DNA of 64,000 nt from DASQMT01 sp963827335 (GCA_963827335.1 CAWHAP010000009.1:1-64000); one strand, 5' to 3'; counted from the first letter of the stretch, positions 11,448 to 19,614 are shown. Made by a program: numbers and translations. The notes: generated from the letters alone by a model not told the origin.

Positions 11448-11642
11448 ATGGCCCTCCTGCTGACCACCATCTTCTCCGCCGCGCTGTGGATCGTGCTGCT
11501 CTCGCTCGGCATCAAGCCGTTCGACGCCCTGATGGTCTCGGTGCTGCTGATCACCCTGGCCGCGTCGGTCCGCGTCTTCTCCCCGTTCTTCTCCGCCGAC
11601 CGCGGCGGGGACGGCCCGGGCGACGGCTTCACCCCGCGCTGA
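11448..11642 (+). CDS. Small membrane protein, 64 residues
   Basis: Two hydrophobic segments (residues ~2-22 and ~27-47: LLLTTIFSAALWIVLLSLG, then DALMVSVLLITLAASVRVF) and a polar Gly/Asp-rich tail. No family recognised. It stands alone between trpA and the amino acid transporter and has its own probable promoter. Hydrophobicity pattern and promoter support a real gene. Confidence 0.6.
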   Translation: MALLLTTIFSAALWIVLLSLGIKPFDALMVSVLLITLAASVRVFSPFFSADRGGDGPGDGFTPR

Positions 11643-11687
11643 GCGCGAAGCAACCCGCTCGCTAACGCGCGGCTAACAGGCGATCTG

Positions 11688-11717
11688 TTGCGTGTCCTCC
11701 GGCGCGACGACTAGAAT
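11688..11717 (+). promoter_or_regulatory. Promoter of the branched-chain amino acid transporter operon
   Basis: TTGCGT (11688-11693), an 18-nt spacer and TAGAAT (11712-11717) give a plausible housekeeping promoter with a leader of about 35 nt. A strong purine-rich Shine-Dalgarno follows at 11747-11754. AACCC (11739-11743) can pair with GGGTT (11752-11756), covering part of the Shine-Dalgarno. Confidence 0.5.
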
Positions 11718-11758
11718 CGCGCGCTCTGATCAAGGTCAACCCTTTGAGGAGGGGTTAC

Positions 11759-13021
11759 TTGAAGATTCGCAACGTGGCAGCGTGGAGCTGCCTCACGGCC
11801 GCAATGGCCTTCGGCGTCGCCGCGTGCGGCGACGACGATTCCGATGGCGGTGGCGGTGGCGGGACGTCGTCCGACAGCGGCGGCGGTTCACTGACCGTCT
11901 ACTCGTCCCTTCCGCTGCAGGGCGCGTCGCGTCCGCAGTCCGAGGACGTCATCAAGGGCATCCAGCTCGCACTGAAGCAGAAGGGCAACAAGTGCGGTGA
12001 CTTCACCATCAAGTACGAGTCGCTCGACGACGCGACCGCTGCGGCGGGCAAGTGGGAGCCCGGCGCGACCGCGGCGAACGCCCGCAAGGTCGCCCAGGAC
12101 GACTCCGCGATCGCCTACATCGGTGAGTTCAACTCCGGTGCCTCGGCGATCTCGATCCCGATCAACAATGAGGCCGGCATCCTGCAGGTCTCCCCGTCCA
12201 ACACGGCCCTCGGTCTGACCAAGGGCGGCGCGGGCGCGGAGCCGGGCGAGCCGGACAAGTACTACCCGGCCGGCGAGCGCAACTACGGGCGCGTCGTGCC
12301 GATCGACACCATCCAGGGTGCCGCCCAGGCGCAGTACATGAAGGACGAGGGCGTCACCAGCGTGTACATCCTCGACGACGCCGAGGTGTACGGCAAGGGC
12401 GTCGCGAAGAACACGCAGTCCGCCGCGGAGGAGCTCGGCATCAAGATCGCCGGCAACGACTCGTGGGACGGCAAGGCGTCGAACTACCGCGCGCTGGCGT
12501 CGAAGATCAAGTCGTCGGGCGCCGACGCGGTGTTCACCGGCGGCATCATCGACAACAACGCGCCGCAGCTGTACAAGGACCTCAACGCGGCACTGCCGGA
12601 GGCCAAGCTGTTCGGCCCCGACGGCGTCGCGACCGTGGACTTCACCAAGGAGATCCCGGAGAAGGTCCAGGCGCAGACGTTCCTGACGGCACCGACGCTG
12701 TCTCCGGACGAGCTCCCGCCGGCCGGCCAGCAGTTCTACAAGGACTACGAGGCCGAGTACGGGGAGCCGCAGGACGAGATCGATCCGTACGCGGTGTACG
12801 GCTACGAGGCCATGGCGGTCGTCTGTGACGCCATCGCCGAGGGCGGCGACGACAAGGCCGCCGTCATCGAGGCCTTCTTCAACACGAAGGGCCGCGAGAG
12901 CCCGCTGGGCACGTACGACATCGACCCGGACGGCGACACCACGCTGAGCGACTACGGCGGATACAAGGCCGAGGGTGGCAAGCTGGTGTTCGAGAAGGTC
13001 ATCAAGGCGGCGGCCTCCTAG
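11759..13021 (+). CDS. livK: Branched-chain amino acid type ABC transporter substrate-binding lipoprotein
   Basis: A 420-residue periplasmic-binding-protein type I receptor. TTG at 11759 is chosen over the in-frame TTG at 11744 because GAGGAGGGG lies just before it and the product then begins with a short lipoprotein signal ending in GVAAC. An acidic/Gly/Ser linker follows, then the binding fold (TVYSSLPLQGASRPQSEDVI; YIGEFNSGASAISIPI; PYAVYGYEAMAVVCDAI). The ligand is probably a branched-chain or related amino acid, but this family also binds amides, urea and aromatics. First gene of a five-gene transporter operon. Confidence 0.88.
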   Translation: MKIRNVAAWSCLTAAMAFGVAACGDDDSDGGGGGGTSSDSGGGSLTVYSSLPLQGASRPQSEDVIKGIQLALKQKGNKCGDFTIKYESLDDATAAAGKWEPGATAANARKVAQDDSAIAYIGEFNSGASAISIPINNEAGILQVSPSNTALGLTKGGAGAEPGEPDKYYPAGERNYGRVVPIDTIQGAAQAQYMKDEGVTSVYILDDAEVYGKGVAKNTQSAAEELGIKIAGNDSWDGKASNYRALASKIKSSGADAVFTGGIIDNNAPQLYKDLNAALPEAKLFGPDGVATVDFTKEIPEKVQAQTFLTAPTLSPDELPPAGQQFYKDYEAEYGEPQDEIDPYAVYGYEAMAVVCDAIAEGGDDKAAVIEAFFNTKGRESPLGTYDIDPDGDTTLSDYGGYKAEGGKLVFEKVIKAAAS

Positions 13022-13039
13022 GCCACCGCTCCGGCCGGA

Positions 13040-13067
13040 CGGCGGCGGGTCCACGGGCCCGCCGCCG
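13040..13067 (+). terminator. Strong intercistronic hairpin between SBP and permease genes
   Basis: A 12-bp stem (13040-13051 with 13056-13067, one G-U pair) and 4-nt loop lie in the 65-nt gap after the substrate-binding gene. Such hairpins often cap or stabilise the SBP message and reduce read-through, giving more receptor than permease. No T tract, so probably an attenuator or RNA-stability element. Confidence 0.45.
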
Positions 13068-13086
13068 GACGCCGACGGACAACCTC

Positions 13087-14148
13087 ATGGAATCGGCATC
13101 CATTCCCGTTCGACCCACGCGCTCGCGCGGTGAGGTCGTCCGCGAGTACATCTCCAGGTTCGGCCTGCTCGCGATCCTGCTGGTCCTGCCCGTCGTCTAC
13201 GGCATCCAGGACCTCCAGGACGACGGCGACCTGTCGCGACTCGCCACCAACCTGAAGGACGGCCTCTCCAACGGCGCCATCTGGGCGCTCATCGCCGTCG
13301 GCTACACGCTCGTCTACGGCATCATCGAGCTGATCAACTTCGCCCACGGCGACCTGTTCATGCTGGGCAGCTTCGTCGCGTACGGGATGATGGGCACGAT
13401 CGGCCTGACGGTCGCCACGGGCAACTTCGCCCTGCTCTTCGGCCTGCTGCTGATCCTGGTCGTCGGCATGCTCGCCACCGGCACGCTCAACGTGATGATC
13501 GAGCGGGTCGCCTACCGGCCGTTGCGCAACGCACCCAAGCTGGCGCCGTTGATCACGGCGGTCGGGTTCTCCTTCATCCTGCAGAACATCGGCCTGCTCT
13601 GGCTCGGCGGCTCGCACCGCAGCGTGCCGGACCTGATCGAGTCGCAGACGCAGTACACGACGATCCTCGGCGTCCCGATCACGCACGGCGACCTGCTCGC
13701 CCTGATCGTGACCGTCCCGCTGTTCTTCGTGCTCGTGAACTTCATCGCCCGCTCGCGCATCGGCCGTGCCATGCGCGCGACGGCGCAGGACCCGCAGGCT
13801 GCGCGCCTGATGGGCATCAACGTCGACACGACGATCTCCTTCACCTTCCTGCTGGGTGGCCTGATGGCCGGCGCGGCGGGCCTGATCTACGCGCTCTACC
13901 AGACCGACGTGTGGTTCTTCGCCGGCTTCACCGCCGGCCTGATCTCGTTCACCGCGGCCGTCATGGGCGGCATCGGCAACATCAAGGGCGCCATCCTGGG
14001 CGGCCTGATCATCGGCTGCATCCAGCAGATCTCCGACAACCGGATCGGCACGGAGTGGACGCCGGCGATCGTGTTCGGCTACCTGGTCCTCATCCTGGTG
14101 TTCCGGCCGCAGGGCCTGCTGGGCGAGCAGACGAGGGAGGCCGGATGA
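13087..14148 (+). CDS. livH: Branched-chain amino acid ABC transporter permease, LivH type
   Basis: A 353-residue inner-membrane permease with an N-terminal extension of about 50 residues before the conserved core. Core motifs: NLKDGLSNGAIWALIAVGYT, YGIIELINFAHGD, RVAYRPLRNAPKLAPLITAVG, and AVMGGIGNIKGAILGGLIIG near the C-terminus. About eight membrane segments. The stop overlaps the next permease start as ATGA. Confidence 0.92.
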   Translation: MESASIPVRPTRSRGEVVREYISRFGLLAILLVLPVVYGIQDLQDDGDLSRLATNLKDGLSNGAIWALIAVGYTLVYGIIELINFAHGDLFMLGSFVAYGMMGTIGLTVATGNFALLFGLLLILVVGMLATGTLNVMIERVAYRPLRNAPKLAPLITAVGFSFILQNIGLLWLGGSHRSVPDLIESQTQYTTILGVPITHGDLLALIVTVPLFFVLVNFIARSRIGRAMRATAQDPQAARLMGINVDTTISFTFLLGGLMAGAAGLIYALYQTDVWFFAGFTAGLISFTAAVMGGIGNIKGAILGGLIIGCIQQISDNRIGTEWTPAIVFGYLVLILVFRPQGLLGEQTREAG

Positions 14149-15320
14149 GCACCGCCACCGCCACCAAGCCGCGCGGCCTCAAGCTGCCGCGCAACGTCGG
14201 CCGCTTCCCGCTGGGCAACGTCGTCGCCGGTGTCGTGATCGTGTTCGCGATCCTGCTGCCGTTGTTCTACGACTCGGGCAGCGCGTTCATCGAGGACTCG
14301 ACGACGGCGCTCATCTACGTCGTCATGGCCCTCGGGCTCAACATCGTGGTCGGCTTCGCCGGCCTGCTCGACCTCGGCTACGTCGCGTTCTTCGCCATCG
14401 GCGCGTACACGATGGGCTGGTTCGGCTCGAGCTTCTTCTCGACCGCCGACATCCACGTCGGCGTGGCCGAGTTCCTGCAGAGCCAGCCCGGCATCCACCT
14501 CAACTGGCTGCTGATCCTCCCGATCGCGGCGCTGTTCACGGCGTTCGCGGGCGCAGTCCTCGGGTTCCCGACGCTGCGTCTGCGCGGCGACTACATCGCG
14601 ATCGTGACGCTCGCCTTCGGCGAGATCATCGGGCGCATCGCGGTCAACTCCGACGAGGGCGTCTTCGGCATCGGCGACTTCAACCTCACGAACGGCCGCG
14701 CCGGCATCAACCCGGTCGACAAGATCGACCTGCCGCTCGTGGAGCGGTTCACCACGCTGAACCTCAGACCGTGGTACTGGACCGCCCTGGCGCTCGCGCT
14801 GCTCATCCTGTTCGTGAACTTCCGCCTGCGCGACTCGCGCATCGGGCGGGCGTGGATCGCCATCCGCGAGGACGAGGTCGCGGCCGTCTCCATGGGCATC
14901 CCGACCGTGCGCGTGAAGCTCCTCGCGTACTCGCTCGGCGCGGCCTGCGGCGGCATGGCGGGCACGTTCCTCGGCTCGTTCTTCGGCACCGTGAACGCCG
15001 ACCAGTTCGAGTTCTCGTTCTCGATCTTCGTGCTCGCCATGATCATCCTCGGCGGGCTCGGCTCGATCTGGGGCGTCGCGCTCGGGGCGATCGCGCTGTC
15101 GTTCATCAACAACCGGCTGATCCCGGACGTGCTCAACGACGTCCCGAGCAAGGTCGGGCTGGACTTCGACCTGACCCAGCTGGGCTTCGGCATCTTCGGC
15201 TTCCTGCTGGTCATCATGATGGTGCTGCGCCCGCAGGGCCTGATACCCGAGCGACGGCACCAGGCGGAGTTCGCCGACGTGCTCGACGACGGCGACCCGG
15301 TGGTGGAGGCACGCGCATGA
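14145..15320 (+). CDS. livM: Branched-chain amino acid ABC transporter permease, LivM type
   Basis: A 391-residue permease, partner of LivH. Typical segments: YVVMALGLNIVVGFAGLLDL, LRLRGDYIAIVTLAFGEI, SRIGRAWIAIREDEVAA and FVLAMIILGGLGSIWGVALG. Start and stop both overlap neighbours as ATGA, so expression is tightly coupled with LivH and LivG. Confidence 0.92.
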   Translation: MSTATATKPRGLKLPRNVGRFPLGNVVAGVVIVFAILLPLFYDSGSAFIEDSTTALIYVVMALGLNIVVGFAGLLDLGYVAFFAIGAYTMGWFGSSFFSTADIHVGVAEFLQSQPGIHLNWLLILPIAALFTAFAGAVLGFPTLRLRGDYIAIVTLAFGEIIGRIAVNSDEGVFGIGDFNLTNGRAGINPVDKIDLPLVERFTTLNLRPWYWTALALALLILFVNFRLRDSRIGRAWIAIREDEVAAVSMGIPTVRVKLLAYSLGAACGGMAGTFLGSFFGTVNADQFEFSFSIFVLAMIILGGLGSIWGVALGAIALSFINNRLIPDVLNDVPSKVGLDFDLTQLGFGIFGFLLVIMMVLRPQGLIPERRHQAEFADVLDDGDPVVEARA

Positions 15321-16135
15321 GCACGATCCCCGACGGACAGGCGGAGCAGGACCGGCTCAACGCGGGCCCCGCGGTCCTGGAGACGCGCCATCTCTCGAAG
15401 ATCTTCGGCGGCCTGACGGCGGTGAACGGCGTGTCGTTCCGCGTGCCCGAGAAGTCGATCGTGTCGATCATCGGGCCGAACGGGGCGGGCAAGACGACGT
15501 TCTTCAACATGCTGACGGGCCTGTACCGGCCGTCGCTGGGGAACGTCATCTTCGACGGCCAGGACGTGACCACGAAGCGGCCCGACCAGATCACCGCGCT
15601 GGGGGTCGCCCGGACGTTCCAGAACATCCGGCTGTTCGGCACGATGTCGGCCGTCGAGAACGTGCTCGTCGGCCAGCACGCCCGGCTGAAGGCCACGGTG
15701 GCCGGCTCGATCTTCCGGACGCCGCGCGTGCGGCGCGAGGAGCGCGAGGGCGTCGCGAAGGCGCACGAGCTGCTGAGCTTCTGCAACGTGGCCGAGCGCC
15801 GGCACGACGACGCCGCCTCCTACCTGTCCTACGGCGACCAGCGCCGGGTCGAGATCGCCCGCGCGCTGGCCTCGGACCCCAAGCTCCTGCTGCTCGACGA
15901 GCCGACGGCGGGCATGAACCCGCAGGAGTCCGAGGCGCTCACGCAGTTCATCCGCAAGCTGCGCGACGAGCGGGGCCTGGCGGTCCTCCTGATCGAGCAC
16001 GACATGAAGGTGGTCATGGGCGTGTCCGAGCAGGTCACGGTGCTCGACCACGGCGAGAAGATCGCCGAGGGCGATCCGCCCACCGTCCGGCACGACCCCA
16101 AGGTCGTCGAGGCCTACCTCGGGAAGCAGGGCTGA
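15317..16135 (+). CDS. livG: Branched-chain amino acid ABC transporter ATPase, LivG type
   Basis: A 272-residue ATPase with Walker A GPNGAGKTTFFN, Walker B LLLLDEPTAGMNP and the family's C-terminal extension VRHDPKVVEAYLG. The ABC signature is YLSYGDQRRVEIARAL, that is LSYGD in place of LSGGQ, as usual for LivG. Two nt separate it from livF. Confidence 0.93.
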   Translation: MSTIPDGQAEQDRLNAGPAVLETRHLSKIFGGLTAVNGVSFRVPEKSIVSIIGPNGAGKTTFFNMLTGLYRPSLGNVIFDGQDVTTKRPDQITALGVARTFQNIRLFGTMSAVENVLVGQHARLKATVAGSIFRTPRVRREEREGVAKAHELLSFCNVAERRHDDAASYLSYGDQRRVEIARALASDPKLLLLDEPTAGMNPQESEALTQFIRKLRDERGLAVLLIEHDMKVVMGVSEQVTVLDHGEKIAEGDPPTVRHDPKVVEAYLGKQG

Positions 16136-16137
16136 CC

Positions 16138-16848
16138 ATGGCGACGCTGCTCGAACTCGAGGACGTCCGCACCTCGTACGGGTCGATCGAGGCGCTCAAG
16201 GGCATCTCGCTCACCGTCGAGGAGGGCGAGGTCGTGACGCTGATCGGCTCCAACGGCGCCGGCAAGTCGACGACGCTGCGCTCCATCTCGGGCCTGACGC
16301 CGGCGCGCAAGGGCTCGATCCGGTTCCGCGGGGAGGAGATCTCCACGATGCCCGCCCAGGAGATCGTGCGCCTGGGCATCTCGCAGTCGCCGGAGGGCCG
16401 GCGCTGCTTCCAGCGCATGACCGTGCGCGAGAACCTCGAGCTGGGCGCCTACCTGCGCCGCGACACGAACGTCGCCGGCGACCTCGAGCGCGTGCTCGAG
16501 CTCTTCCCGCGGCTCCGGGAGCGCGAGAAGCAGAAGGCGGGCACGATGTCCGGCGGCGAGCAGCAGATGCTCGCCATGGGCCGCGCGCTGATGGCCGACC
16601 CGCAGCTGCTGCTGCTCGACGAGCCTTCGATGGGGCTGGCCCCGATCCTCGTCGACCGCATCTACGAGACGGTCCGCGAGATCAACAAGCAGGGCACGAC
16701 GATCCTGCTCGTCGAGCAGAACGCCAACTACGCGCTCGAGGTGTCGACGCGCGGCTACGTGCTCGAGACCGGCAAGGTCGTGCTCGCGGACGAGTCGGCG
16801 AAGCTCCGGGAGAACCCGGAGGTCCAGAACGCCTACCTGGGAACGTAG
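16138..16848 (+). CDS. livF: Branched-chain amino acid ABC transporter ATPase, LivF type
   Basis: A 236-residue ATPase with Walker A IGSNGAGKSTTLRS, Q-loop ISQSPEGRRCF, signature MSGGEQQMLAMGRALM and Walker B LLLLDEPSMGLAP, the LivF hallmark. It pairs with LivG to drive the LivHM pore. Shorter than LivG, as in other species. Confidence 0.93.
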   Translation: MATLLELEDVRTSYGSIEALKGISLTVEEGEVVTLIGSNGAGKSTTLRSISGLTPARKGSIRFRGEEISTMPAQEIVRLGISQSPEGRRCFQRMTVRENLELGAYLRRDTNVAGDLERVLELFPRLREREKQKAGTMSGGEQQMLAMGRALMADPQLLLLDEPSMGLAPILVDRIYETVREINKQGTTILLVEQNANYALEVSTRGYVLETGKVVLADESAKLRENPEVQNAYLGT

Positions 16849-16851
16849 ACC

Positions 16852-17127
16852 ATGACCGTTTTCGCACTCCTCGGCTCCACGGCGCTCTGGCTCCTCTACG
16901 CCTGGCTGGCGTCGGCGATCATCGCCTCGTACCTGTCCGGGCGCAAGGGCTACGGCGAGCGCGTCGGGCTGGCCTCGGGCCTGCTGCTCAACGGGGTCGG
17001 CGTCCTGATCTGGCTCGTCGTGCCGCCCAAGCAGGACTCGCTGTGGAAGAAGGTCGGCCCGTTCGGGCGCTCGATCAAGCGCAAGCAGCCGGCGACCCCG
17101 GCTGCGCCCGCTGAGCCGAACGGCTAG
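16852..17127 (+). CDS. Small two-helix membrane protein at the end of the liv operon
   Basis: 91 residues, with two predicted membrane segments (FALLGSTALWLLYAWLASAI, then GLASGLLLNGVGVLIWLVV) and a Lys/Pro/Ala-rich cytoplasmic tail. It begins 3 nt after livF and is probably co-transcribed. Unknown function; may be an accessory subunit of the transporter or an unrelated passenger. Its stop overlaps that of the convergent zinc-ribbon gene. Confidence 0.7.
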   Translation: MTVFALLGSTALWLLYAWLASAIIASYLSGRKGYGERVGLASGLLLNGVGVLIWLVVPPKQDSLWKKVGPFGRSIKRKQPATPAAPAEPNG

Positions 17128-17903
17128 CCGGGACCCGCGGGGTCCCGGCACGGCTCCGGCACGGGCACGCTGACCAGCACGCTGCCGCCCTCGCCGGCGC
17201 GCGGCGTGATCTTGCACCACACGAGCTTGCCGCGCTCGTAGTCGACGACGAGCCAGAACGGGTCGCCGAACAGGGCCTGGTTCTCCGTGTAGCCCTCCAG
17301 CTGCGACGTGTAGGCGACGCAGTCGTAGCGGCCGACGCGCGTGGCGGGGTCGCGCTCGGCGGCGCGCCGCGCGTCCGTCTCGGGGAAGAGCTCGCAGCGC
17401 GTGCCCTTGTGGTCGCCCTTGAGCGTCCCCTCGGCCACGCGCCGGTTCGCGTCGGCGGTGATCCGGTCCTCGCCGAAGCGCACGAGCGCCGCGCGGTGCT
17501 CGATCGGATCCACGCCGGCCGGCGCGGCGGGCGCGGTGGCGCGGACCGGCACCGCGGCGCGCTCCTGGCGGACCCGCTCGGCCGCCGTGATCTGACGCTG
17601 GCGCTCGGCCGCGCGGGCGCGCTCGTCCGCGGCGTCGTCGCGCAGCGCGCCCACGACCGGGATCGAGACGGCCGCGAGCACCGCGGCGACCACCGCGGCG
17701 AAGACCCACGCGCGGCGCGAGCCGCCGCGCGAGAAGCGCGCGGTCAGGTCGGCGCCGCAGTTCGTGCAGCGCCGGCCGCCGCCGCTCTGGGCGGCGCCGC
17801 AGGCGGGGCAGCGCCGCTCGCGCGGCGCGAGGGCGGCGACGACGTCGTCGCGCGCGGCGCCCCGAGCGGTCGTCCAGGGATCCTGTTCGCGTTCGCTTTG
17901 TAT
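17124..17903 (-). CDS. Double zinc-ribbon membrane protein, probable non-canonical start
   Basis: The frame reads CPACGAAQSGGGRRCTNCG, a paired-Cys zinc ribbon of 19 residues, followed by a basic stretch, one membrane helix (AWVFAAVVAAVLAAVSIPVVG) and a ~170-residue exported domain with an Ala/Arg coiled stretch and a C-terminal domain containing LFGDPFWLVVDYERGKLVWC. The first ATG/GTG/TTG in frame (17693) lies inside the membrane helix and would remove the ribbon, so it is unlikely to be the start. An in-frame ATA at 17903 lies exactly 6 nt after a TATGCT box, the leaderless spacing used elsewhere in this window, and would give 259 residues. A sequencing error hiding a start is the alternative. 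Divergent from a MarR gene. Confidence 0.65.
   Translation of the reverse strand: MQSEREQDPWTTARGAARDDVVAALAPRERRCPACGAAQSGGGRRCTNCGADLTARFSRGGSRRAWVFAAVVAAVLAAVSIPVVGALRDDAADERARAAERQRQITAAERVRQERAAVPVRATAPAAPAGVDPIEHRAALVRFGEDRITADANRRVAEGTLKGDHKGTRCELFPETDARRAAERDPATRVGRYDCVAYTSQLEGYTENQALFGDPFWLVVDYERGKLVWCKITPRAGEGGSVLVSVPVPEPCRDPAGPG
17127..17149. terminator. Hairpin between convergent genes
   Basis: GCCGGGACCC and GGGTCCCGGC form a perfect 10-bp stem with a GCG loop. It begins at the last base of the small membrane protein gene and lies inside the end of the convergent zinc-ribbon gene. Probably a bidirectional terminator. Confidence 0.55.
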
Positions 17904-17921
17904 GCCAGGAGCATATATCGT
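17901..17921. promoter_or_regulatory. MarR-type operator with overlapping divergent -10 boxes
   Basis: TATGC-CAGGA-GCATA (17901-17915) is a perfect 5-bp inverted repeat with a 5-nt centre, like known MarR-family operators. TATCGT (17916-17921) stands 7 nt before the MarR GTG, and TATGCT on the minus strand (17910-17915) 6 nt before the proposed zinc-ribbon start. One bound dimer could repress both genes. Confidence 0.6.
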
Positions 17922-17928
17922 CCGGCCG

Positions 17929-18456
17929 GTGGATCACAACCTCAATGTGTCGGGCGCGATCGTCGTGGCGCTCGGGGACCGCATGCGCGACGCCGTCGAG
18001 GCCGCGGCCGGGATGACCGGCGCCGGGCCGGCCGCGCTGGCGGCGCTGCACGAGTGGGCCGGCGGCCGCTCGATCGACACGCTCGCGGGCGGCCTGCGGC
18101 TGAGCCACTCCCGCACGGTCCGGGTGATCGACCGGCTCGCCGCGGACGGGCTGGCGCGGCGCACGCGCGACCCCGGCGACGCCCGCAGCGTGCTGGTCGA
18201 GCTCACGCCCGCCGGGGAGCGCAAGGGCGCGCAGGTGCTCGCGGCCCGCGCCGCGGCCCTCGAGGCGTCGTTCTCGGCGCTCGGCGCCGAGGAGCGGGCG
18301 GCCTTCGCCGCGCTGGCCGAGACGCTCCTGGCCGGCGCGACGACGGGTCGCCGCGCGGCCGGGGCGATCTGCCGCTTCTGCGACGCGCACGCCTGCGGCC
18401 ACGACGAGGGCCGCTGTCCGGTCACGCGCGCCGCGGACGCGGCGGAAGGGGTCTGA
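17929..18456 (+). CDS. MarR-family transcriptional regulator with Cys-rich C-terminus
   Basis: A 175-residue winged-helix protein. The DNA-binding region is GRSIDTLAGGLRLSHSRTVRVIDRLAADGLARRTRDPGDARSVLVELT. The unusual part is the C-terminus, CRFCDAHACGHDEGRCPV, with four Cys and two His that could bind a metal or sense redox state. GTG at 17929 is preferred over ATG 17902 because the latter lies within the palindrome. Likely autoregulated through the shared operator and controlling the divergent zinc-ribbon gene. Confidence 0.82.
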   Translation: MDHNLNVSGAIVVALGDRMRDAVEAAAGMTGAGPAALAALHEWAGGRSIDTLAGGLRLSHSRTVRVIDRLAADGLARRTRDPGDARSVLVELTPAGERKGAQVLAARAAALEASFSALGAEERAAFAALAETLLAGATTGRRAAGAICRFCDAHACGHDEGRCPVTRAADAAEGV

Positions 18457-18479
18457 CGCCGCCCGTCAGTCGGGCGGCG
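18457..18479. terminator. Hairpin between MarR and the 52-residue gene
   Basis: CGCCGCCCG-TCAGT-CGGGCGGCG gives a 9-bp perfect stem starting just after the MarR stop. Its loop includes the stop codon of the convergent small gene. Likely bidirectional terminator. Confidence 0.5.
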
Positions 18480-18624
18480 GGACGGAGTCCTCTCCGTCGT
18501 CGTCCCACATCAGGTGCTCGAGGTCATGAGCGAGCAGCCGCGCCGCGGGTACGTCGTCCTGGTGCACCGGGGATACGGGCTGGTCGTCCTGGGGCCGCTC
18601 GACGCGGGGATCGAATTCGCTCAT
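18466..18624 (-). CDS. Small acidic protein, 52 residues
   Basis: Reads MSEFDPRVERPQDDQPVS at the N-terminus and ends LMWDDDGEDSVPPPD. Very acidic and Pro-rich, with a central AARLLAHDLEHLMW that could form a short amphipathic helix. No family recognised. Support comes from a TAGCGT box (minus strand, 18631-18636) exactly 6 nt before the ATG and from the terminator at its end. Confidence 0.55.
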   Translation of the reverse strand: MSEFDPRVERPQDDQPVSPVHQDDVPAARLLAHDLEHLMWDDDGEDSVPPPD

Positions 18625-18688
18625 GTCCCAACGCTAACGCCCGCGGCGGCGCACATGCGCCGGTCTTGCAGGACTTTGGCCGGATCGG

Positions 18689-19594
18689 TCAGGTGGACAA
18701 CGCGTCGCGCAACGCGGCGTCCAGCTCCGGGTGGCGGAACGTGTGGCCGAGCGCCAGCGGGCGCTCGGGCACCGCGCGCTGGCCGTGGACGACGATGGCG
18801 GCCATCTCGCCGTAGAGGATGCGGATCGCGAAGGCCGGCACCGGGGCGAGCGCCGGGCGGTGCAGGGCGCGCCCGAGGGCGCGCGAGAACTCCTTGTTGG
18901 TGACCGGCGTGGGCGCCGTGCCGTTGACCGCGCCGTGCCAGTCCGCGCCGTCGATCGCGGCGAGGTAGAGCCCGACGAGGTCGTCGAGGTGGATCCACGG
19001 CAGCCACTGCCGGCCGCCGGCCACCGGCCCGCCGACGCCGAGCTTGAAGAACGGGAGCATCCGCTTCAGCGCGCCGCCGCCCTTGTCGAGGACGACGCCC
19101 GTGCGCACGCGCACGACGCGCACGCCGAGCGCCTCGGCCGCCGCGGCCTCGCGCTCCCAGGCGACGCAGATCCCGGCGAGGAAGTCGTCCCCGGCCGGTG
19201 TCTCCTCCGTCACCGTCTCGTCGCCGTGCGGGCCGTAGTAGCCGACCGCGGAGGAGGACACGAGCGTGGCCGGGCGCGGGTCGGCGGCCTGCAGCCCCGC
19301 GACCAGGTTGCGCGTCCCGCGCTCGCGCGAGGTCAGCAGCCGGCGCTTGGTGTCGTCGTCCCAGCGCTGCGCGACGTCCTCGCCGGCCAGGTGCACGACG
19401 GCATCGCGGCCCGCGAGCGCGGCCGGCGGGGCGGGATCCTGCTCGGGCTGCCAGCCGACCGCCTCGACGCCGAGCGCCTCCGCGGCCCGGTCCGGGCTGC
19501 GCGAGAGGACCGTGACCTCGTCCCCGCGGGCGTGCAGGGCGTCGATCAGGGCGCCGCCGACGCGGCCTGTCGCTCCCGTGATGGTGACCCGCAT
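18689..19594 (-). CDS. SDR39U1/YfcH-type NAD(P)-dependent epimerase-like protein
   Basis: A 301-residue extended SDR of the TIGR01777 kind. N-terminal ITGATGRVGGALIDAL binds NAD(P). VVHLAGEDVAQRWDDDTKRRLLTSR and VSSSAVGYYGPHGDETVTE are typical of the family, as is the C-terminal segment with GTAPTPVTNKEFSRALGRAL and HRPALAPVPAFAIRILYGEM. Catalytic role is unproven for this family. Downstream of, and in the same direction as, the nitrilase-family gene (20-nt gap), so probably one operon. Confidence 0.9.
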   Translation of the reverse strand: MRVTITGATGRVGGALIDALHARGDEVTVLSRSPDRAAEALGVEAVGWQPEQDPAPPAALAGRDAVVHLAGEDVAQRWDDDTKRRLLTSRERGTRNLVAGLQAADPRPATLVSSSAVGYYGPHGDETVTEETPAGDDFLAGICVAWEREAAAAEALGVRVVRVRTGVVLDKGGGALKRMLPFFKLGVGGPVAGGRQWLPWIHLDDLVGLYLAAIDGADWHGAVNGTAPTPVTNKEFSRALGRALHRPALAPVPAFAIRILYGEMAAIVVHGQRAVPERPLALGHTFRHPELDAALRDALST

Positions 19595-19614
19595 GCCGGG
19601 GGTACGGGCGCCGT

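Noticed and set aside
11643..11758. tRNA or riboswitch in AT-richer intergenic gaps
   Set aside because: No cloverleaf or known aptamer core was recognised here or in the other gaps; the sequence is explained by a promoter and Shine-Dalgarno.
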